DNA of 64,000 bases. Origin: Pseudomonas koreensis. Its GTDB lineage: Bacteria; Pseudomonadota; Gammaproteobacteria; Pseudomonadales; Pseudomonadaceae. A model generated the notes under the pieces. The model was not told the origin of the DNA. It was given only the letters and a program-made list of their open reading frames with translations, and made no database searches. The translations under genes and the position numbers were made by a program. Positions 54,593 through 63,356 of this stretch are shown here, in pieces. The stretch covers positions 4,217,501 through 4,281,500 of the forward strand of contig NZ_JALJWP010000001.1 in NCBI RefSeq assembly GCF_024169245.1, written 5' to 3'. How positions within the stretch are numbered: position 1 is the stretch's first letter; each line of letters begins with the position of its first letter.

Positions 54593-55405
54593 ATGACTCA
54601 ATACTCCGCCTTCAGCGTCGAACTGGCCGATAACATCGCACACGTGCAGATCAATCGGCCGGAAAAGATAAATGCGATGAACGCTGCGTTCTGGAGTGAG
54701 ATTGTCGAGATCTTTCAATGGATCGACGACACCGACGAAGTCCGCGTGGTGGTTCTCAGCGGTAATGGCAAACATTTTTCCTCAGGCATCGACCTGATGA
54801 TGCTCGCCGGCGTCGCCAATGAACTGGGCAAGGATGTGGGCCGCAATGCACGCCTGTTGCGGCGCAAGATCCTCAACCTGCAGGCTTCGTTCAACGCCGT
54901 CGACAATTGCCGCAAACCGGTGCTTGCCGCCATTCAGGGCTATTGCCTGGGCGGGGCCATCGATCTGATCGCAGCGTGTGACATGCGCTACGCCGCCGAG
55001 GACGCACAGTTCTCGATCAAGGAAATCGATATCGGCATGGCCGCCGACGTCGGCACGTTGCAACGGTTGCCGCGAATCATCGGAGACGGCATGCTGCGCG
55101 AACTGGCTTACACCGGTCGTACCTTCGGTGCCGAAGAAGCGCGCACCATGGGCCTGGTCAATCGCGTCTACGGCGACAAGGACACGCTGCTCGAAGGCGT
55201 ATTCGACATTGCCCGTGACATCGCTGCCAAGTCGCCGATTGCCGTGACCGGCACCAAGGAAATGATCAGCTACATGCGCGACCATCGCATCGACGATGGT
55301 CTCGAATACGTTGCCACCTGGAACGCCGCCATGCTGCAATCCACCGATCTGCGCGTGGCCATGGCCGCCCATATGAGCAAACAGAAACCCGAATTTCTGG
55401 ATTGA
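54593..55405 (+). CDS. Delta(3,5)-delta(2,4)-dienoyl-CoA isomerase-type crotonase
   Basis: A 270-residue crotonase-fold enzyme. The oxyanion-hole segments are [12 protein letters not shown] and [13 protein letters not shown]. The sequence [19 protein letters not shown] carries the residues known to be catalytic in mammalian ECH1: Asp124, Glu144 and Asp152 correspond to its Asp/Glu/Asp set. It would shift double bonds in fatty acids with odd-position unsaturation during beta-oxidation. Ordinary enoyl-CoA hydratases lack the AADVG aspartate. Confidence 0.88.
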   Translation: MTQYSAFSVELADNIAHVQINRPEKINAMNAAFWSEIVEIFQWIDDTDEVRVVVLSGNGKHFSSGIDLMMLAGVANELGKDVGRNARLLRRKILNLQASFNAVDNCRKPVLAAIQGYCLGGAIDLIAACDMRYAAEDAQFSIKEIDIGMAADVGTLQRLPRIIGDGMLRELAYTGRTFGAEEARTMGLVNRVYGDKDTLLEGVFDIARDIAAKSPIAVTGTKEMISYMRDHRIDDGLEYVATWNAAMLQSTDLRVAMAAHMSKQKPEFLD

Positions 55406-55412
55406 GTTAACC

Positions 55413-56243
55413 ATGATCTCTCGCTGGACCACTGCAGTACTCGACACCGATCAACCCGGCGGCTGGGCCGTAGCGCGTAGCCCGGAAGGCTTTCTGTTCG
55501 ATGACAACGGCGCATTGTTCCCGCGCGAATGGCTCAAGCGCCAGGACCTTGCGGTCCTTGCCGAGCACGGCATTGGTCATCTCGATGGCGAACCGGTCTA
55601 TCTGCTCGAGTTGCGCAGCGTCAGCGAAGTGCCCGGTTGCGGCTGGAAAGGCCTGCGCGCGTTCATGCTCGAGGGTGATCACACGCTGTACAAGGTGCTC
55701 GGTTATGCCGCGCAGATCGGCACCTGGGCACGCGAGCATCGCTTCTGCGGTAACTGCGGCCAGCCGATGACGCAGGTGCCGCGCGAGCGCGCGATGTATT
55801 GCCAGCCGTGCGATCTGCGCAGTTATCCGCGAATCTCACCGAGCATGATCGTGTTGATCACCCGTGGCGACGAGATCCTGCTGGCGCGCTCACCGCGCTT
55901 CGTCACAGGGGTTTACAGCACCCTGGCCGGTTTCGCCGAGCCGGGGGAATCGGCCGAGGATTGCCTGATTCGCGAAGTGCGCGAAGAAGTGCAGATCGAG
56001 GTGAAGAACATCCAGTACGTCGGCAGCCAGTGCTGGCCGTTCCCGCATTCGATGATGCTCGGCTTCCATGCCGAATACGCCGGTGGCGAGATTGTCTGTC
56101 AGGAAGACGAGATCGAAGACGCGCAGTGGTTCAACGTGCATGAACTGCCGCCGTTGCCGGCGTCGCGTTCGATTGCCCGGTACCTGATCGATGTCTACGT
56201 AGCGCGGCGCTTAGGCCACGCTGAACCAGTGCTGCCAGGCTAG
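55413..56243 (+). CDS. nudC: NAD(+) diphosphatase/RNA decapping hydrolase NudC
   Basis: A 276-residue Nudix hydrolase. The zinc ribbon is CGNCGQPM...YCQPCD, and the Nudix box [12 protein letters not shown]...REVREEV (GX5EX7REUXEE) is intact, followed by the NudC substrate loop [14 protein letters not shown] (SQPWPFPxS in the family, here with Cys for Pro). It hydrolyses NAD(H) to NMN and AMP and removes NAD caps from RNA. It starts 7 bp after the isomerase stop, and its 3' end overlaps the convergent TSUP gene by 33 bp. Confidence 0.93.
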   Translation: MISRWTTAVLDTDQPGGWAVARSPEGFLFDDNGALFPREWLKRQDLAVLAEHGIGHLDGEPVYLLELRSVSEVPGCGWKGLRAFMLEGDHTLYKVLGYAAQIGTWAREHRFCGNCGQPMTQVPRERAMYCQPCDLRSYPRISPSMIVLITRGDEILLARSPRFVTGVYSTLAGFAEPGESAEDCLIREVREEVQIEVKNIQYVGSQCWPFPHSMMLGFHAEYAGGEIVCQEDEIEDAQWFNVHELPPLPASRSIARYLIDVYVARRLGHAEPVLPG

Positions 56244-56990
56244 GCGCACGGTCAGGCCAAGCACCACGGTGATGAACACCGGACGAATGAACTTGGCGCC
56301 GCCGCTGATCGCGGTACGCGCGCCGAAGAAAGCCCCGACCATCACCGACAGGCCCATGCACAGACCAATGATCCAGTCGACCTGACCGGAGAAGATGAAC
56401 ACCGACAGCGCCGCAATGTTGCTGACAAAGTTCATGCTCCGCGCCACGCCGCTGGCCTTGACCAGATCGATCGGGTACAGCAGCAGACTGCTCACCGTCC
56501 AGAACGCGCCCGTGCCGGGTCCGGCAACGCCATCGTAGAAGCCGAGGCTGAAGCCTTGGGTCGATTGCCATTTCTTTTTGATCGGCGCATCGCTGTCCAG
56601 CGGCGCCTTCGGCGTGCCGCCAAACAGCAGATACACACCGCAAGCGAAGACAATCACCGGCAGCATCTTGTTCAGCCACTCGGCGGGCAGGTAATGCGCA
56701 ACCACCGCCCCCGTGAGCGCGCCGACCAGAGTGCCGACGATCGCGTGGGTCCATTGTCGCGGGTGAAACAGCTTGCGCTTGTAGAAGGTGAAACTGGCGG
56801 TCGCCGAACCGAAGGTCGAACTCAGCTTGTTGGTGCCCAGCACCAGGTGCGGCGGCAGGCCCGCTGTCAGCAAAGCCGGCGTGGTCAACAGACCGCCACC
56901 ACCAGCAATGGCATCGATGAAACCGGCAAGAAAGGCAACGGCAGCCAGAATGGCCAGGGTGGTGAGGTCAACGCTGAGTTCGAAAGGCAT
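56211..56990 (-). CDS. TSUP/TauE-SafE family sulfite exporter-like permease
   Basis: A 259-residue inner-membrane protein with eight predicted helices in two homologous halves. [20 protein letters not shown] (TM1) and [20 protein letters not shown] (the second-half counterpart) are the paired TSUP signatures, close to E. coli YfcA. TSUP members move sulfite, sulfonates or organosulfur anions; the substrate is unknown. Its end overlaps nudC on the other strand. Confidence 0.88.
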   Translation of the reverse strand: MPFELSVDLTTLAILAAVAFLAGFIDAIAGGGGLLTTPALLTAGLPPHLVLGTNKLSSTFGSATASFTFYKRKLFHPRQWTHAIVGTLVGALTGAVVAHYLPAEWLNKMLPVIVFACGVYLLFGGTPKAPLDSDAPIKKKWQSTQGFSLGFYDGVAGPGTGAFWTVSSLLLYPIDLVKASGVARSMNFVSNIAALSVFIFSGQVDWIIGLCMGLSVMVGAFFGARTAISGGAKFIRPVFITVVLGLTVRLAWQHWFSVA

Positions 56991-57084
56991 GGAGTCGGCT
57001 TATTCGGCAAGGCGCAGAACGTGAGCTGCGGGGAGGGCGGTTATGTTACCTGTATCGAACTGATGCGGCGAGCCGTAGGGCCTA

Positions 57085-57239
57085 TTCGCGAGCAGGCTCG
57101 CTCCCACAAGGTCCCATGCTTAACATTATTCTGAGGTGAGCCGGCCAACTTGTGGGAGCGAGCTTGCTCGCGAAAGCGGTATCACAGTGACATTTGTATC
57201 GACTGAAGAAGCGCCTTCGCGAGCAAGCTCGCTCCCACA
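57085..57239. repeat. Cluster of three REP palindromes
   Basis: REPs at 57085-57107 (inverse), 57152-57174 (direct) and 57216-57238 (inverse) alternate in orientation. The right two make a standard REPIN with a 41-bp spacer, and the first is of the AGGCTCG subtype while the others are AAGCTCG. It lies between the TSUP and DUF1348 genes. Confidence 0.9.
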
Positions 57240-57255
57240 TGGGAACCCATTGACA

Positions 57256-57735
57256 TTAGAGACCGAGGTCAGACAACCCCGGATGGTCATCCGGCCGGCG
57301 GCCCAGCGGCCAGTGGAATTGGCGTTCGCTTTCCTTGATCGGCATGTCATTGATGCACGCATAGCGCTGGAACATCAGGCCGTTGTCATCGAACTCCCAG
57401 TTCTCATTGCCGTACGAGCGGAACCAGTTGCCCGAGTCGTCGTGCCATTCATAGGCATAACGCACGGCGATACGGGTGTCGGAGTAGGCCCACAGTTCTT
57501 TGATCAAGCGATAATCCAGTTCTTTCGCCCATTTGCGCGTAAGGAACGCCTTGGCCTCTTCGCGGCTGTTGGCGAACTCGGCGCGGTTGCGCCATTTGGT
57601 ATCGAGGGTGTAGGCGAGCGAGACCTTTTCCGGATCGCGGGTGTTCCAGCCATCTTCAGCGAGACGCACTTTTTCGATGGCCGATTCACGATTGAACGGT
57701 GGCAATGGCGGACGTACCTGGGCTGCAGCAGACAT
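57256..57735 (-). CDS. DUF1348/SnoaL-like (NTF2 fold) protein
   Basis: A 159-residue NTF2-like protein of the DUF1348 group: [57 protein letters not shown], and a final [20 protein letters not shown]. The family forms a conical pocket for small ligands, and no reaction is established. ATG at 57735 with AGGAG 7 bp upstream is preferred over TTG at 57741. It lies 54 bp downstream of a TetR gene in the same direction and is a probable member of its operon. Confidence 0.85.
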   Translation of the reverse strand: MSAAAQVRPPLPPFNRESAIEKVRLAEDGWNTRDPEKVSLAYTLDTKWRNRAEFANSREEAKAFLTRKWAKELDYRLIKELWAYSDTRIAVRYAYEWHDDSGNWFRSYGNENWEFDDNGLMFQRYACINDMPIKESERQFHWPLGRRPDDHPGLSDLGL

Positions 57736-57789
57736 ATTCAATCTCCTGATTCATTTGATGAAATAACAACGGGTCCGGCGTGTTTAGAG

Positions 57790-58353
57790 TTACAGGCCCA
57801 ATAACTTACGCGCCATGCATTGCGCATTATCGGCGGCACTGTGATCACCCATCACAAGCGCTACGGTAATGGCGCCTTCAATCAGAATCAGCAACTGTCT
57901 GGCCAGCACTTGCGGATCCTCGGCGCCATATTCGGTACACAGCTCGCACACGTAGTCGAGCAGCTTCTGTTTGTGTTCTTTGGCCACCAGCCGCACTGGA
58001 TCCTGTGGATCGCCGGTTTCGCCGCTGGTGTTGATAAAGGCGCAGCCGCGAAAGCCTTCCGAGTCGAACCAGCCCTTGAGCACTGTAAACAGGTTGAGCA
58101 GACGATCGGCCGGGGTTTCGGCCTGATCGACAGAATTTGTGAACCAGTGCATCCAGCGAACATCGCGTCGCTGAAGGGCTGCGACGACCAGCGCGTCCTT
58201 GTCGGCAAAGTAGCGGTAGATGCTTTTTCTGGAGACGCCGGCGGTCTTCACCAGAAGATCCATGCTGGTGGCAGCGATGCCACTTTTGTAGATCAACTTT
58301 TCGGTGACATCCAGAATGATGTCGCGTGTGTCATTGCTGATTGATTCGTTCAT
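57790..58353 (-). CDS. TetR-family transcriptional regulator
   Basis: A 187-residue TetR repressor. The N-terminal HTH is at about 5-55 (DTRDIILDVTEKLIYKSGIA, KTAGVSRKSIYRYFADKDAL) and the C-terminal ligand domain follows (GWFDSEGFRGCAFINTSGET, as in the AcnR/TetR_C_6-like group). The following DUF1348 gene is likely its target, with autoregulation (inference). The start is placed at MNESISND (58353). A TTG at 58389 would add 12 residues and overlaps a purine tract, so it cannot be excluded. Confidence 0.85.
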   Translation of the reverse strand: MNESISNDTRDIILDVTEKLIYKSGIAATSMDLLVKTAGVSRKSIYRYFADKDALVVAALQRRDVRWMHWFTNSVDQAETPADRLLNLFTVLKGWFDSEGFRGCAFINTSGETGDPQDPVRLVAKEHKQKLLDYVCELCTEYGAEDPQVLARQLLILIEGAITVALVMGDHSAADNAQCMARKLLGL

Positions 58354-58419
58354 GCGACGAACAGTAGAACGGATGTTCTCCTTGGTCAAGCGGATATGTA
58401 TTGCGTCTGTGAAATCGCT

Positions 58420-58442
58420 TTCGCGAGCAGGCTCGCTCCCAC
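58420..58442. repeat. Solo REP palindrome
   Basis: TTCGCGAGCAGGCTCGCTCC without an inverted partner nearby. It lies between the divergent tetR and pssA genes, within the probable promoter region. Confidence 0.85.
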
Positions 58443-58533
58443 AGGGGACTGCATTTCAACCGACACTGAGAAGACCCGGCGCAGACGATGGTGTAAGCTC
58501 TCAAACTCTTCGGAATCGAACCTTGCGAGCCTT

Positions 58534-59877
58534 ATGCCGTTGCTTTTCAAACGTTCTCTGCTGCCCAAACTGCGCAGCTTCGCGCTGACCGCCGAGGCGG
58601 TGAGCATTCTGTCCAGTGCTGCCGAATTCCGACGCTGCCTGCTCGAGCAAATCGCCGCTGCGACCCAGCGCATTTACATCGTCGCGCTGTATCTGCAGCA
58701 GGATGAAGCCGGTCAGGAAATCCTCGATGCCCTGCACGCCGCCAAACTCAAGCGTCCCGAGCTGGAAATCGCCGTGGTGGTTGACTGGTTGCGTGCCCAG
58801 CGCGGCCTGATCGGCGCGGGCAAGCAGCCGGGTAACGCTGCCTGGTATCAGGACATGACCCGCGCGCATCAGAGCGAAGTGCCGATCTACGGCGTGCCGG
58901 TGCAGACCCGCGAGCTGTTCGGCGTGTTGCATCTCAAAGGCTTCGTCATCGACGACAATGTGGTCTACAGCGGCGCCAGCCTGAACAACGTTTACCTGCA
59001 CAAACTCGACAAATATCGCTTCGACCGTTACCACGTGCTGCACAGTCGCCAGTTGGCGGATTCGATGCATCACTTGGTCAAGCACGGCCTGATCGAATCG
59101 AAAGCCGTGCATCGCCTCGACCTGCCGAACCTGCCGAGCACGCGCAGCCTGCGCAACGACATCGGTGACCTGCGCAGCCGCCTCAAATACGCGACCTACG
59201 ACACCAGCGCCGGCGGCACCAGTAGAGAAGGCCTGTCGGTCACGCCATTGCTCGGCGTCGGCAAGAACAACCCGCTGAACCGGGCGATTCTCGAACTGAT
59301 CGCCAGCGCGCAAAAGCAGCTGACCATCTGCACGCCGTACTTCAATCTGCCACTGGGCGTGATCCGCGAGATCAACCGTGCGCTGGCTCGTGGCGTGAAG
59401 ATCGATATCGTGGTCGGTGACAAGACCGCCAACGATTTCTACATTCCACCGAGCGAGCCGTTCAAGGTGATCGCCGCGCTGCCGTATCTGTACGAGATCA
59501 GCCTGCGCCGCTTCGCCAAACGCCATCAGCACAGCATCGACAGCGGCCAGTTGAATCTGCATCTGTGGCGCGAGGGTGATAACACCTATCACCTCAAAGG
59601 CATGTGGATCGATCAGCGCTACACCTTGCTGACCGGCAACAACCTCAACCCGCGAGCCTTCCGCCTCGACCTGGAAAATGCGCTGCTGATCGAGGATCCG
59701 AAAGGCGAGTGGCTGGAGCCTCGGGCGAAAGAGCTGGAAAACATCTTCCGCCATACCACGCGGATCGACAGCTTCCAGACCCTGGAGACACTGCCGGATT
59801 ACCCGGCAGGGGTGGCGAAGTTTCTCAAGCGGGTGAGTCGGGTGAGGATTGAGCGGTTGCTGTACCGGATTCTCTAG
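58534..59877 (+). CDS. pssA: Phosphatidylserine synthase PssA (phospholipase D-like)
   Basis: A 447-residue CDP-diacylglycerol--serine O-phosphatidyltransferase of the phospholipase-D superfamily. Two catalytic HKD motifs are present: HLKGFVIDD (133-141) and HLKGMWID (353-360), each with downstream Asn/Ser (GASLNN, GNNLNPRAF). It makes phosphatidylserine for phosphatidylethanolamine synthesis and associates peripherally with the inner membrane and ribosomes. The start at 58534 matches the usual PssA length; the frame open back to 58396 passes through a REP. Confidence 0.92.
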   Translation: MPLLFKRSLLPKLRSFALTAEAVSILSSAAEFRRCLLEQIAAATQRIYIVALYLQQDEAGQEILDALHAAKLKRPELEIAVVVDWLRAQRGLIGAGKQPGNAAWYQDMTRAHQSEVPIYGVPVQTRELFGVLHLKGFVIDDNVVYSGASLNNVYLHKLDKYRFDRYHVLHSRQLADSMHHLVKHGLIESKAVHRLDLPNLPSTRSLRNDIGDLRSRLKYATYDTSAGGTSREGLSVTPLLGVGKNNPLNRAILELIASAQKQLTICTPYFNLPLGVIREINRALARGVKIDIVVGDKTANDFYIPPSEPFKVIAALPYLYEISLRRFAKRHQHSIDSGQLNLHLWREGDNTYHLKGMWIDQRYTLLTGNNLNPRAFRLDLENALLIEDPKGEWLEPRAKELENIFRHTTRIDSFQTLETLPDYPAGVAKFLKRVSRVRIERLLYRIL

Positions 59878-59909
59878 GGTTTGGTATGTGTAGTGTGGCG
59901 AAAACCGCT

Positions 59910-59974
59910 ATCGCGAGCAGGCTCACTCCTACAGGGGAACGCATTCCAATTGTAGGAGTGAGCCTGCTCGCGAT
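59910..59974. repeat. REPIN, short-spacer GTAGGAGTGAGCC variant
   Basis: ATCGCGAGCAGGCTCACTCC and its inverse are separated by only about 20 bp, compared with about 42 bp in the other REPINs. It lies between the convergent pssA and EfeM-like genes. Confidence 0.88.
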
Positions 59975-59998
59975 AGGGCCCTGACAGGCGCTGAAGAT

Positions 59999-60823
59999 TC
60001 AGTTCAGACCCAGCTTCCCGCGCATCATCGACAAATCCTCCGCCAATGTATTCACCGGCCCGACCAGCGCTTTGCGGTCGTTGTCCTTCACTTTGTCATA
60101 GGTTTCAAAGCCGCCATCCGCTGTCTTGTACTTGGCGAGGATCTTGTCGACCGTGGCAAAGTTCTTGTCGACTTTCGCTACAAATGCCTTGTCCTGCTGT
60201 TCGACCTGCGAACGGAACAGATCGACGATTTTCTTCGCGCCGTCGATGTTGCCCTGGAAGTCGTACAGGTCAGTGTGGCTGTAGCGATCTTCCTCGCCGG
60301 AAATCTTCGTCGCCGCGACTTCTTCCAACAGCGCGGCGGCGCCACCGACGACTTTCTCCGGCGGGAAAGTCAGGCCGGCGACACGGGTTTGCAGATCCTG
60401 CACGTCTTTGTTCAAACCGTCGGCCAGTGCATCCAGACCCTGGGTGGATTTCTCCGCGAACAGCGAATATTCGATCCGGTGGAAACCGGTGAAATCTTCA
60501 GCCTTCACACCTTTCTCGTGATCATCGACGCGCGAGTCGATGGACGCATCGAGATCACTGAACAGCTCGGCAATCGGTTCGATCGATTCGTAATAAACCC
60601 GCGTCGGCGCGTAGAGCTTCTGCGCGGTGGCCAGGTCGCCTTTCTTCACCGCGTCGGTGAACTGCTGGGTGTGGCTCGCCAGTTCATCGAGCTTTTCGGT
60701 AACGTAAATCTTGTAATCCGACACCGGCCCCACCAGATCCAGCGGCGCGGTCGCGGCGAACGCCGACAGCGGGGTGTTGAGCAAACCAAGGGTCAGCAAT
60801 AACGCGAGTGGCGTCTTTTTCAT
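59999..60823 (-). CDS. EfeM/EfeO-family M75 periplasmic iron-binding protein
   Basis: A 274-residue exported protein with signal peptide (MKKTPLALLLTLGLLNTPLS, cleavage near AFA-A) and a single M75 (imelysin-like) helical domain. The HxxE metal motif is His115-Glu118 (GFHRIEYSLF), and EEDRYSHTDLYDFQGNIDGA is the second conserved block. It lacks the cupredoxin domain of EfeO, so it is the EfeM-type short form. It lies immediately after efeB and is paralogous to the EfeO M75 domain two genes upstream. It probably assists ferrous/ferric iron capture in the periplasm. Confidence 0.88.
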   Translation of the reverse strand: MKKTPLALLLTLGLLNTPLSAFAATAPLDLVGPVSDYKIYVTEKLDELASHTQQFTDAVKKGDLATAQKLYAPTRVYYESIEPIAELFSDLDASIDSRVDDHEKGVKAEDFTGFHRIEYSLFAEKSTQGLDALADGLNKDVQDLQTRVAGLTFPPEKVVGGAAALLEEVAATKISGEEDRYSHTDLYDFQGNIDGAKKIVDLFRSQVEQQDKAFVAKVDKNFATVDKILAKYKTADGGFETYDKVKDNDRKALVGPVNTLAEDLSMMRGKLGLN

Positions 60824-60849
60824 GGGGCGGCTCCAGTGTCGGTTGGGTG

Positions 60850-62148
60850 TCATGCGGTTTTGTTGTGGGAGGTGGCAGCCAGTAACGAGCGGCCGATGAA
60901 ATCGTCATCGCCGGTTACGCCGGGCAGGGTGAAGAAATAACCGCCGCCGACCGGTTTGAGGTATTCCTCGAGCGGTTCGCCGTTGAGGCGGGTCTGCACG
61001 GTGATAAAGCCTTGTTCCAGATCGGCCTGGTAGCAGATGAACAGCAGGCCCATGTCGAGCTGACCGTTCTTGTTGACGCCGTTGGAATAGTTGAACGGTC
61101 GGCGCAGGATCAGGTTGGCCTGGGTCGCGGCAGTGCGCGGGTTGGCCAGACGAATGTGCGCATCGAGCTTGGTCAGCTTGCCGGCCGGATCTTTGCTGTA
61201 ATCCGGTACTTCACTTTCAGTGTGGCCACCGATGGGCGCGCCGCTGCTCTTGACCCGGCCGAGAATGCTTTCCTGCTCCTGCAAGGGCGTGCGATCCCAG
61301 CGCTCGACGAAGTTGCGGATGATGCGTACCGCTTGATAACTGCCATGGGCAGCCCAGGCCGGCTCGTCACTGCCCGGTTGCACCCAGACAATCCGCTGCA
61401 TGGCATTGGCGTCGTTGGAATCGGGGTTGGCCGAACCGTCGCGAAAGCCGAGAAAGTTGCGCGCCGACTGTGCCGGTGCACCGGGTTTGGCCGGCGCTTG
61501 CGGCGGTACGCTGCCTTCCTGCTTCCAGCGCACCAGCAGCAGGTCGGGCAGGTTCTTGACGATGTCGCGCAGCGCATGAATGTTGGTATCAGCAGTGTTG
61601 GCGCAGAACTGCAGGCTCAGGTCGCCATGGCAGCAATCAGCGTCCAGCGCATCGTTGGGAAAGCCGACCATGCGTTGCAGACGCTTGGGCTTTGCCGCCG
61701 CGAGACCGAAGCGTTCGTCGAACAGCGAGTCCCCCACGGAAACAGTGATGGTCAGGTTGTCCGGGGTGACCACCGGGCCGAGGATACCGGAGTCCGGCGG
61801 CGGCAGTTTCGGATCGATCTGCGCCACCGGGCCGCCCTTCATCAAAAACGCGATGCGTTCGTTGAGAGTGCGGAACAGCCGCTCGAGGTCTTCGCGATCG
61901 CTGGCCAGCACATCGAACGCCACCAGCATGCCCGAGGCCGGGCGCGGGGTGACGATGCCGGTCTGGTGCACGCCGTGGAACTCGTGGCGGTCTTCGGTCT
62001 TGTCGCTGCTCGGCGCTTCGGTGACTTGTGCCGGTGTGGCGGCCATGGCCGGGCAGCTCAGGGCCGATCCGGCGAGGGCGACACCGGCGGCGCCCATGCC
62101 CATCAGCACGCGGCGCCGGTGCAGGTTGAGAGGTTCTGAATCGTTCAT
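60850..62148 (-). CDS. efeB: Deferrochelatase/peroxidase EfeB
   Basis: A 432-residue DyP-type heme peroxidase exported folded by Tat ([20 protein letters not shown] twin-arginine signal). The distal-site motif GFRDGSANP (the GXXDG aspartate) and the proximal heme His in [15 protein letters not shown] are present. EfeB oxidises Fe(II) to Fe(III) for EfeO/EfeU transport and can release iron from heme without breaking the ring. It lies 15 bp after the efeO stop region. Confidence 0.93.
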   Translation of the reverse strand: MNDSEPLNLHRRRVLMGMGAAGVALAGSALSCPAMAATPAQVTEAPSSDKTEDRHEFHGVHQTGIVTPRPASGMLVAFDVLASDREDLERLFRTLNERIAFLMKGGPVAQIDPKLPPPDSGILGPVVTPDNLTITVSVGDSLFDERFGLAAAKPKRLQRMVGFPNDALDADCCHGDLSLQFCANTADTNIHALRDIVKNLPDLLLVRWKQEGSVPPQAPAKPGAPAQSARNFLGFRDGSANPDSNDANAMQRIVWVQPGSDEPAWAAHGSYQAVRIIRNFVERWDRTPLQEQESILGRVKSSGAPIGGHTESEVPDYSKDPAGKLTKLDAHIRLANPRTAATQANLILRRPFNYSNGVNKNGQLDMGLLFICYQADLEQGFITVQTRLNGEPLEEYLKPVGGGYFFTLPGVTGDDDFIGRSLLAATSHNKTA

Positions 62149-62163
62149 CGGGTGGTCTTCTGC

Positions 62164-63348
62164 TTACAGGCCGGAAAGGCCGAGGGCGGGGTCGATGCCA
62201 TCCAGTGCCGTGGCCAGGGCCTTGGCTTTGGCGGCGATCTGCTGGCGTTGCGCGGCGGTCACGGCGTCGTAACTGACGTAGCCGTCGGCGGATTTGAACG
62301 TGTTGAGCTGGCTGTCGAAGTCGCCCAGCGCCTGGTCGATCTTCGGCAACAGGTCGGCAGCGGATTTGCTCAGCATCGGTCGCAACAGGTCGACGACCTT
62401 GCGTGCGGTCTGCCCGTTGGCGGCGAAACCGTTGAGATCGCTGTGGCTGTAGCGTTCTTCTTCGCCGCTGCCAGCGCGCACCTCGGCGAGGCTGTTGAGG
62501 TTGCGCACGACGATGCTCACCAATTGCTCCGGCGGCAGCGACTGCGCGAGCAACTGCTGCTTGAGCATTGTGACGTCGGCGACCAGCCGCTGGCTGATCG
62601 GCGCGATCTCAGCAAGATTGCGCTGCTGGAACAGGGCATATTCGAGGCGATGAAAACCGACAAACGCCGGATCCTGCTCGCGCTTCTCGAAATAATCGGC
62701 GCGGGCGTTGATGTGATTATCCAGCTCGGCCAGACGCTGCGCCGCCGGCGCCAGACGTTGAAAAGCAGCACGCGCCGGCAGGTACAGCGCTTGCGCCTGA
62801 GTCAGGTCGCCGCTGGCGATCGCCTGATCCAGCGCCGTCACCGCTTTGATCAAGGCACTGCCCTGAACGGCCAGATACACGCGAAATTCCGACAGCGGCC
62901 CGACGAAAGCCACCATCGACGGCTTGGCCTTGGCGGCGGCATCGGAAGCGGCCGTCGGCGTCACGTGCAAAGTGCCGCGCGGGTTGCTGAGCAAGCCGCA
63001 GGTGATCGCGTAGTCGCCCGGTTGCAGGTTGGCGTTGATCACCTGGCTCAGGCCTGGCGCGATGTTTTCCCGTTCTTCGACCACCAGCACGCCGTCGAGA
63101 ATTTCCCACTCGACCGCGCGCTCGGAGCGGTTGACGATGCGGAAACTGGCGCGGCCGGCCGGCACGGTCAGCGCATTCGGCTCGCAGCTGTGCGGATGGA
63201 TGTTGACGACGATTTCGTCGTGGTTGTGCTGACGCTTGGTGGCGGCCATGTTCGAGGCGTACCAGAACAGCCCGCCGGCGGCGATCATCAGCAGAACCGA
63301 GCCGGCCAGCGCCCAACGCAAGGCCGGAGGGGTTTGAATATCAGACAT
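62164..63348 (-). CDS. efeO: Iron uptake system protein EfeO (cupredoxin + M75)
   Basis: A 394-residue periplasmic protein anchored by one N-terminal helix (WALAGSVLLMIAAGGLFWYA). The cupredoxin-like domain is at about 45-132 with Cys54 and Cys117 (HPHSCEPNALTV, YAITCGLL), followed by the M75 domain with HxxE at His233-Glu236 (GFHRLEYALF) and EEERYSHSDLNGF. EfeO is thought to bind and pass iron or copper in ferrous uptake. The start at 63348 precedes the membrane helix; the long frame to 63573 overlaps efeU antisense-frame sequence and is not credible. Confidence 0.9.
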   Translation of the reverse strand: MSDIQTPPALRWALAGSVLLMIAAGGLFWYASNMAATKRQHNHDEIVVNIHPHSCEPNALTVPAGRASFRIVNRSERAVEWEILDGVLVVEERENIAPGLSQVINANLQPGDYAITCGLLSNPRGTLHVTPTAASDAAAKAKPSMVAFVGPLSEFRVYLAVQGSALIKAVTALDQAIASGDLTQAQALYLPARAAFQRLAPAAQRLAELDNHINARADYFEKREQDPAFVGFHRLEYALFQQRNLAEIAPISQRLVADVTMLKQQLLAQSLPPEQLVSIVVRNLNSLAEVRAGSGEEERYSHSDLNGFAANGQTARKVVDLLRPMLSKSAADLLPKIDQALGDFDSQLNTFKSADGYVSYDAVTAAQRQQIAAKAKALATALDGIDPALGLSGL

Positions 63349-63356
63349 GGATGCCC

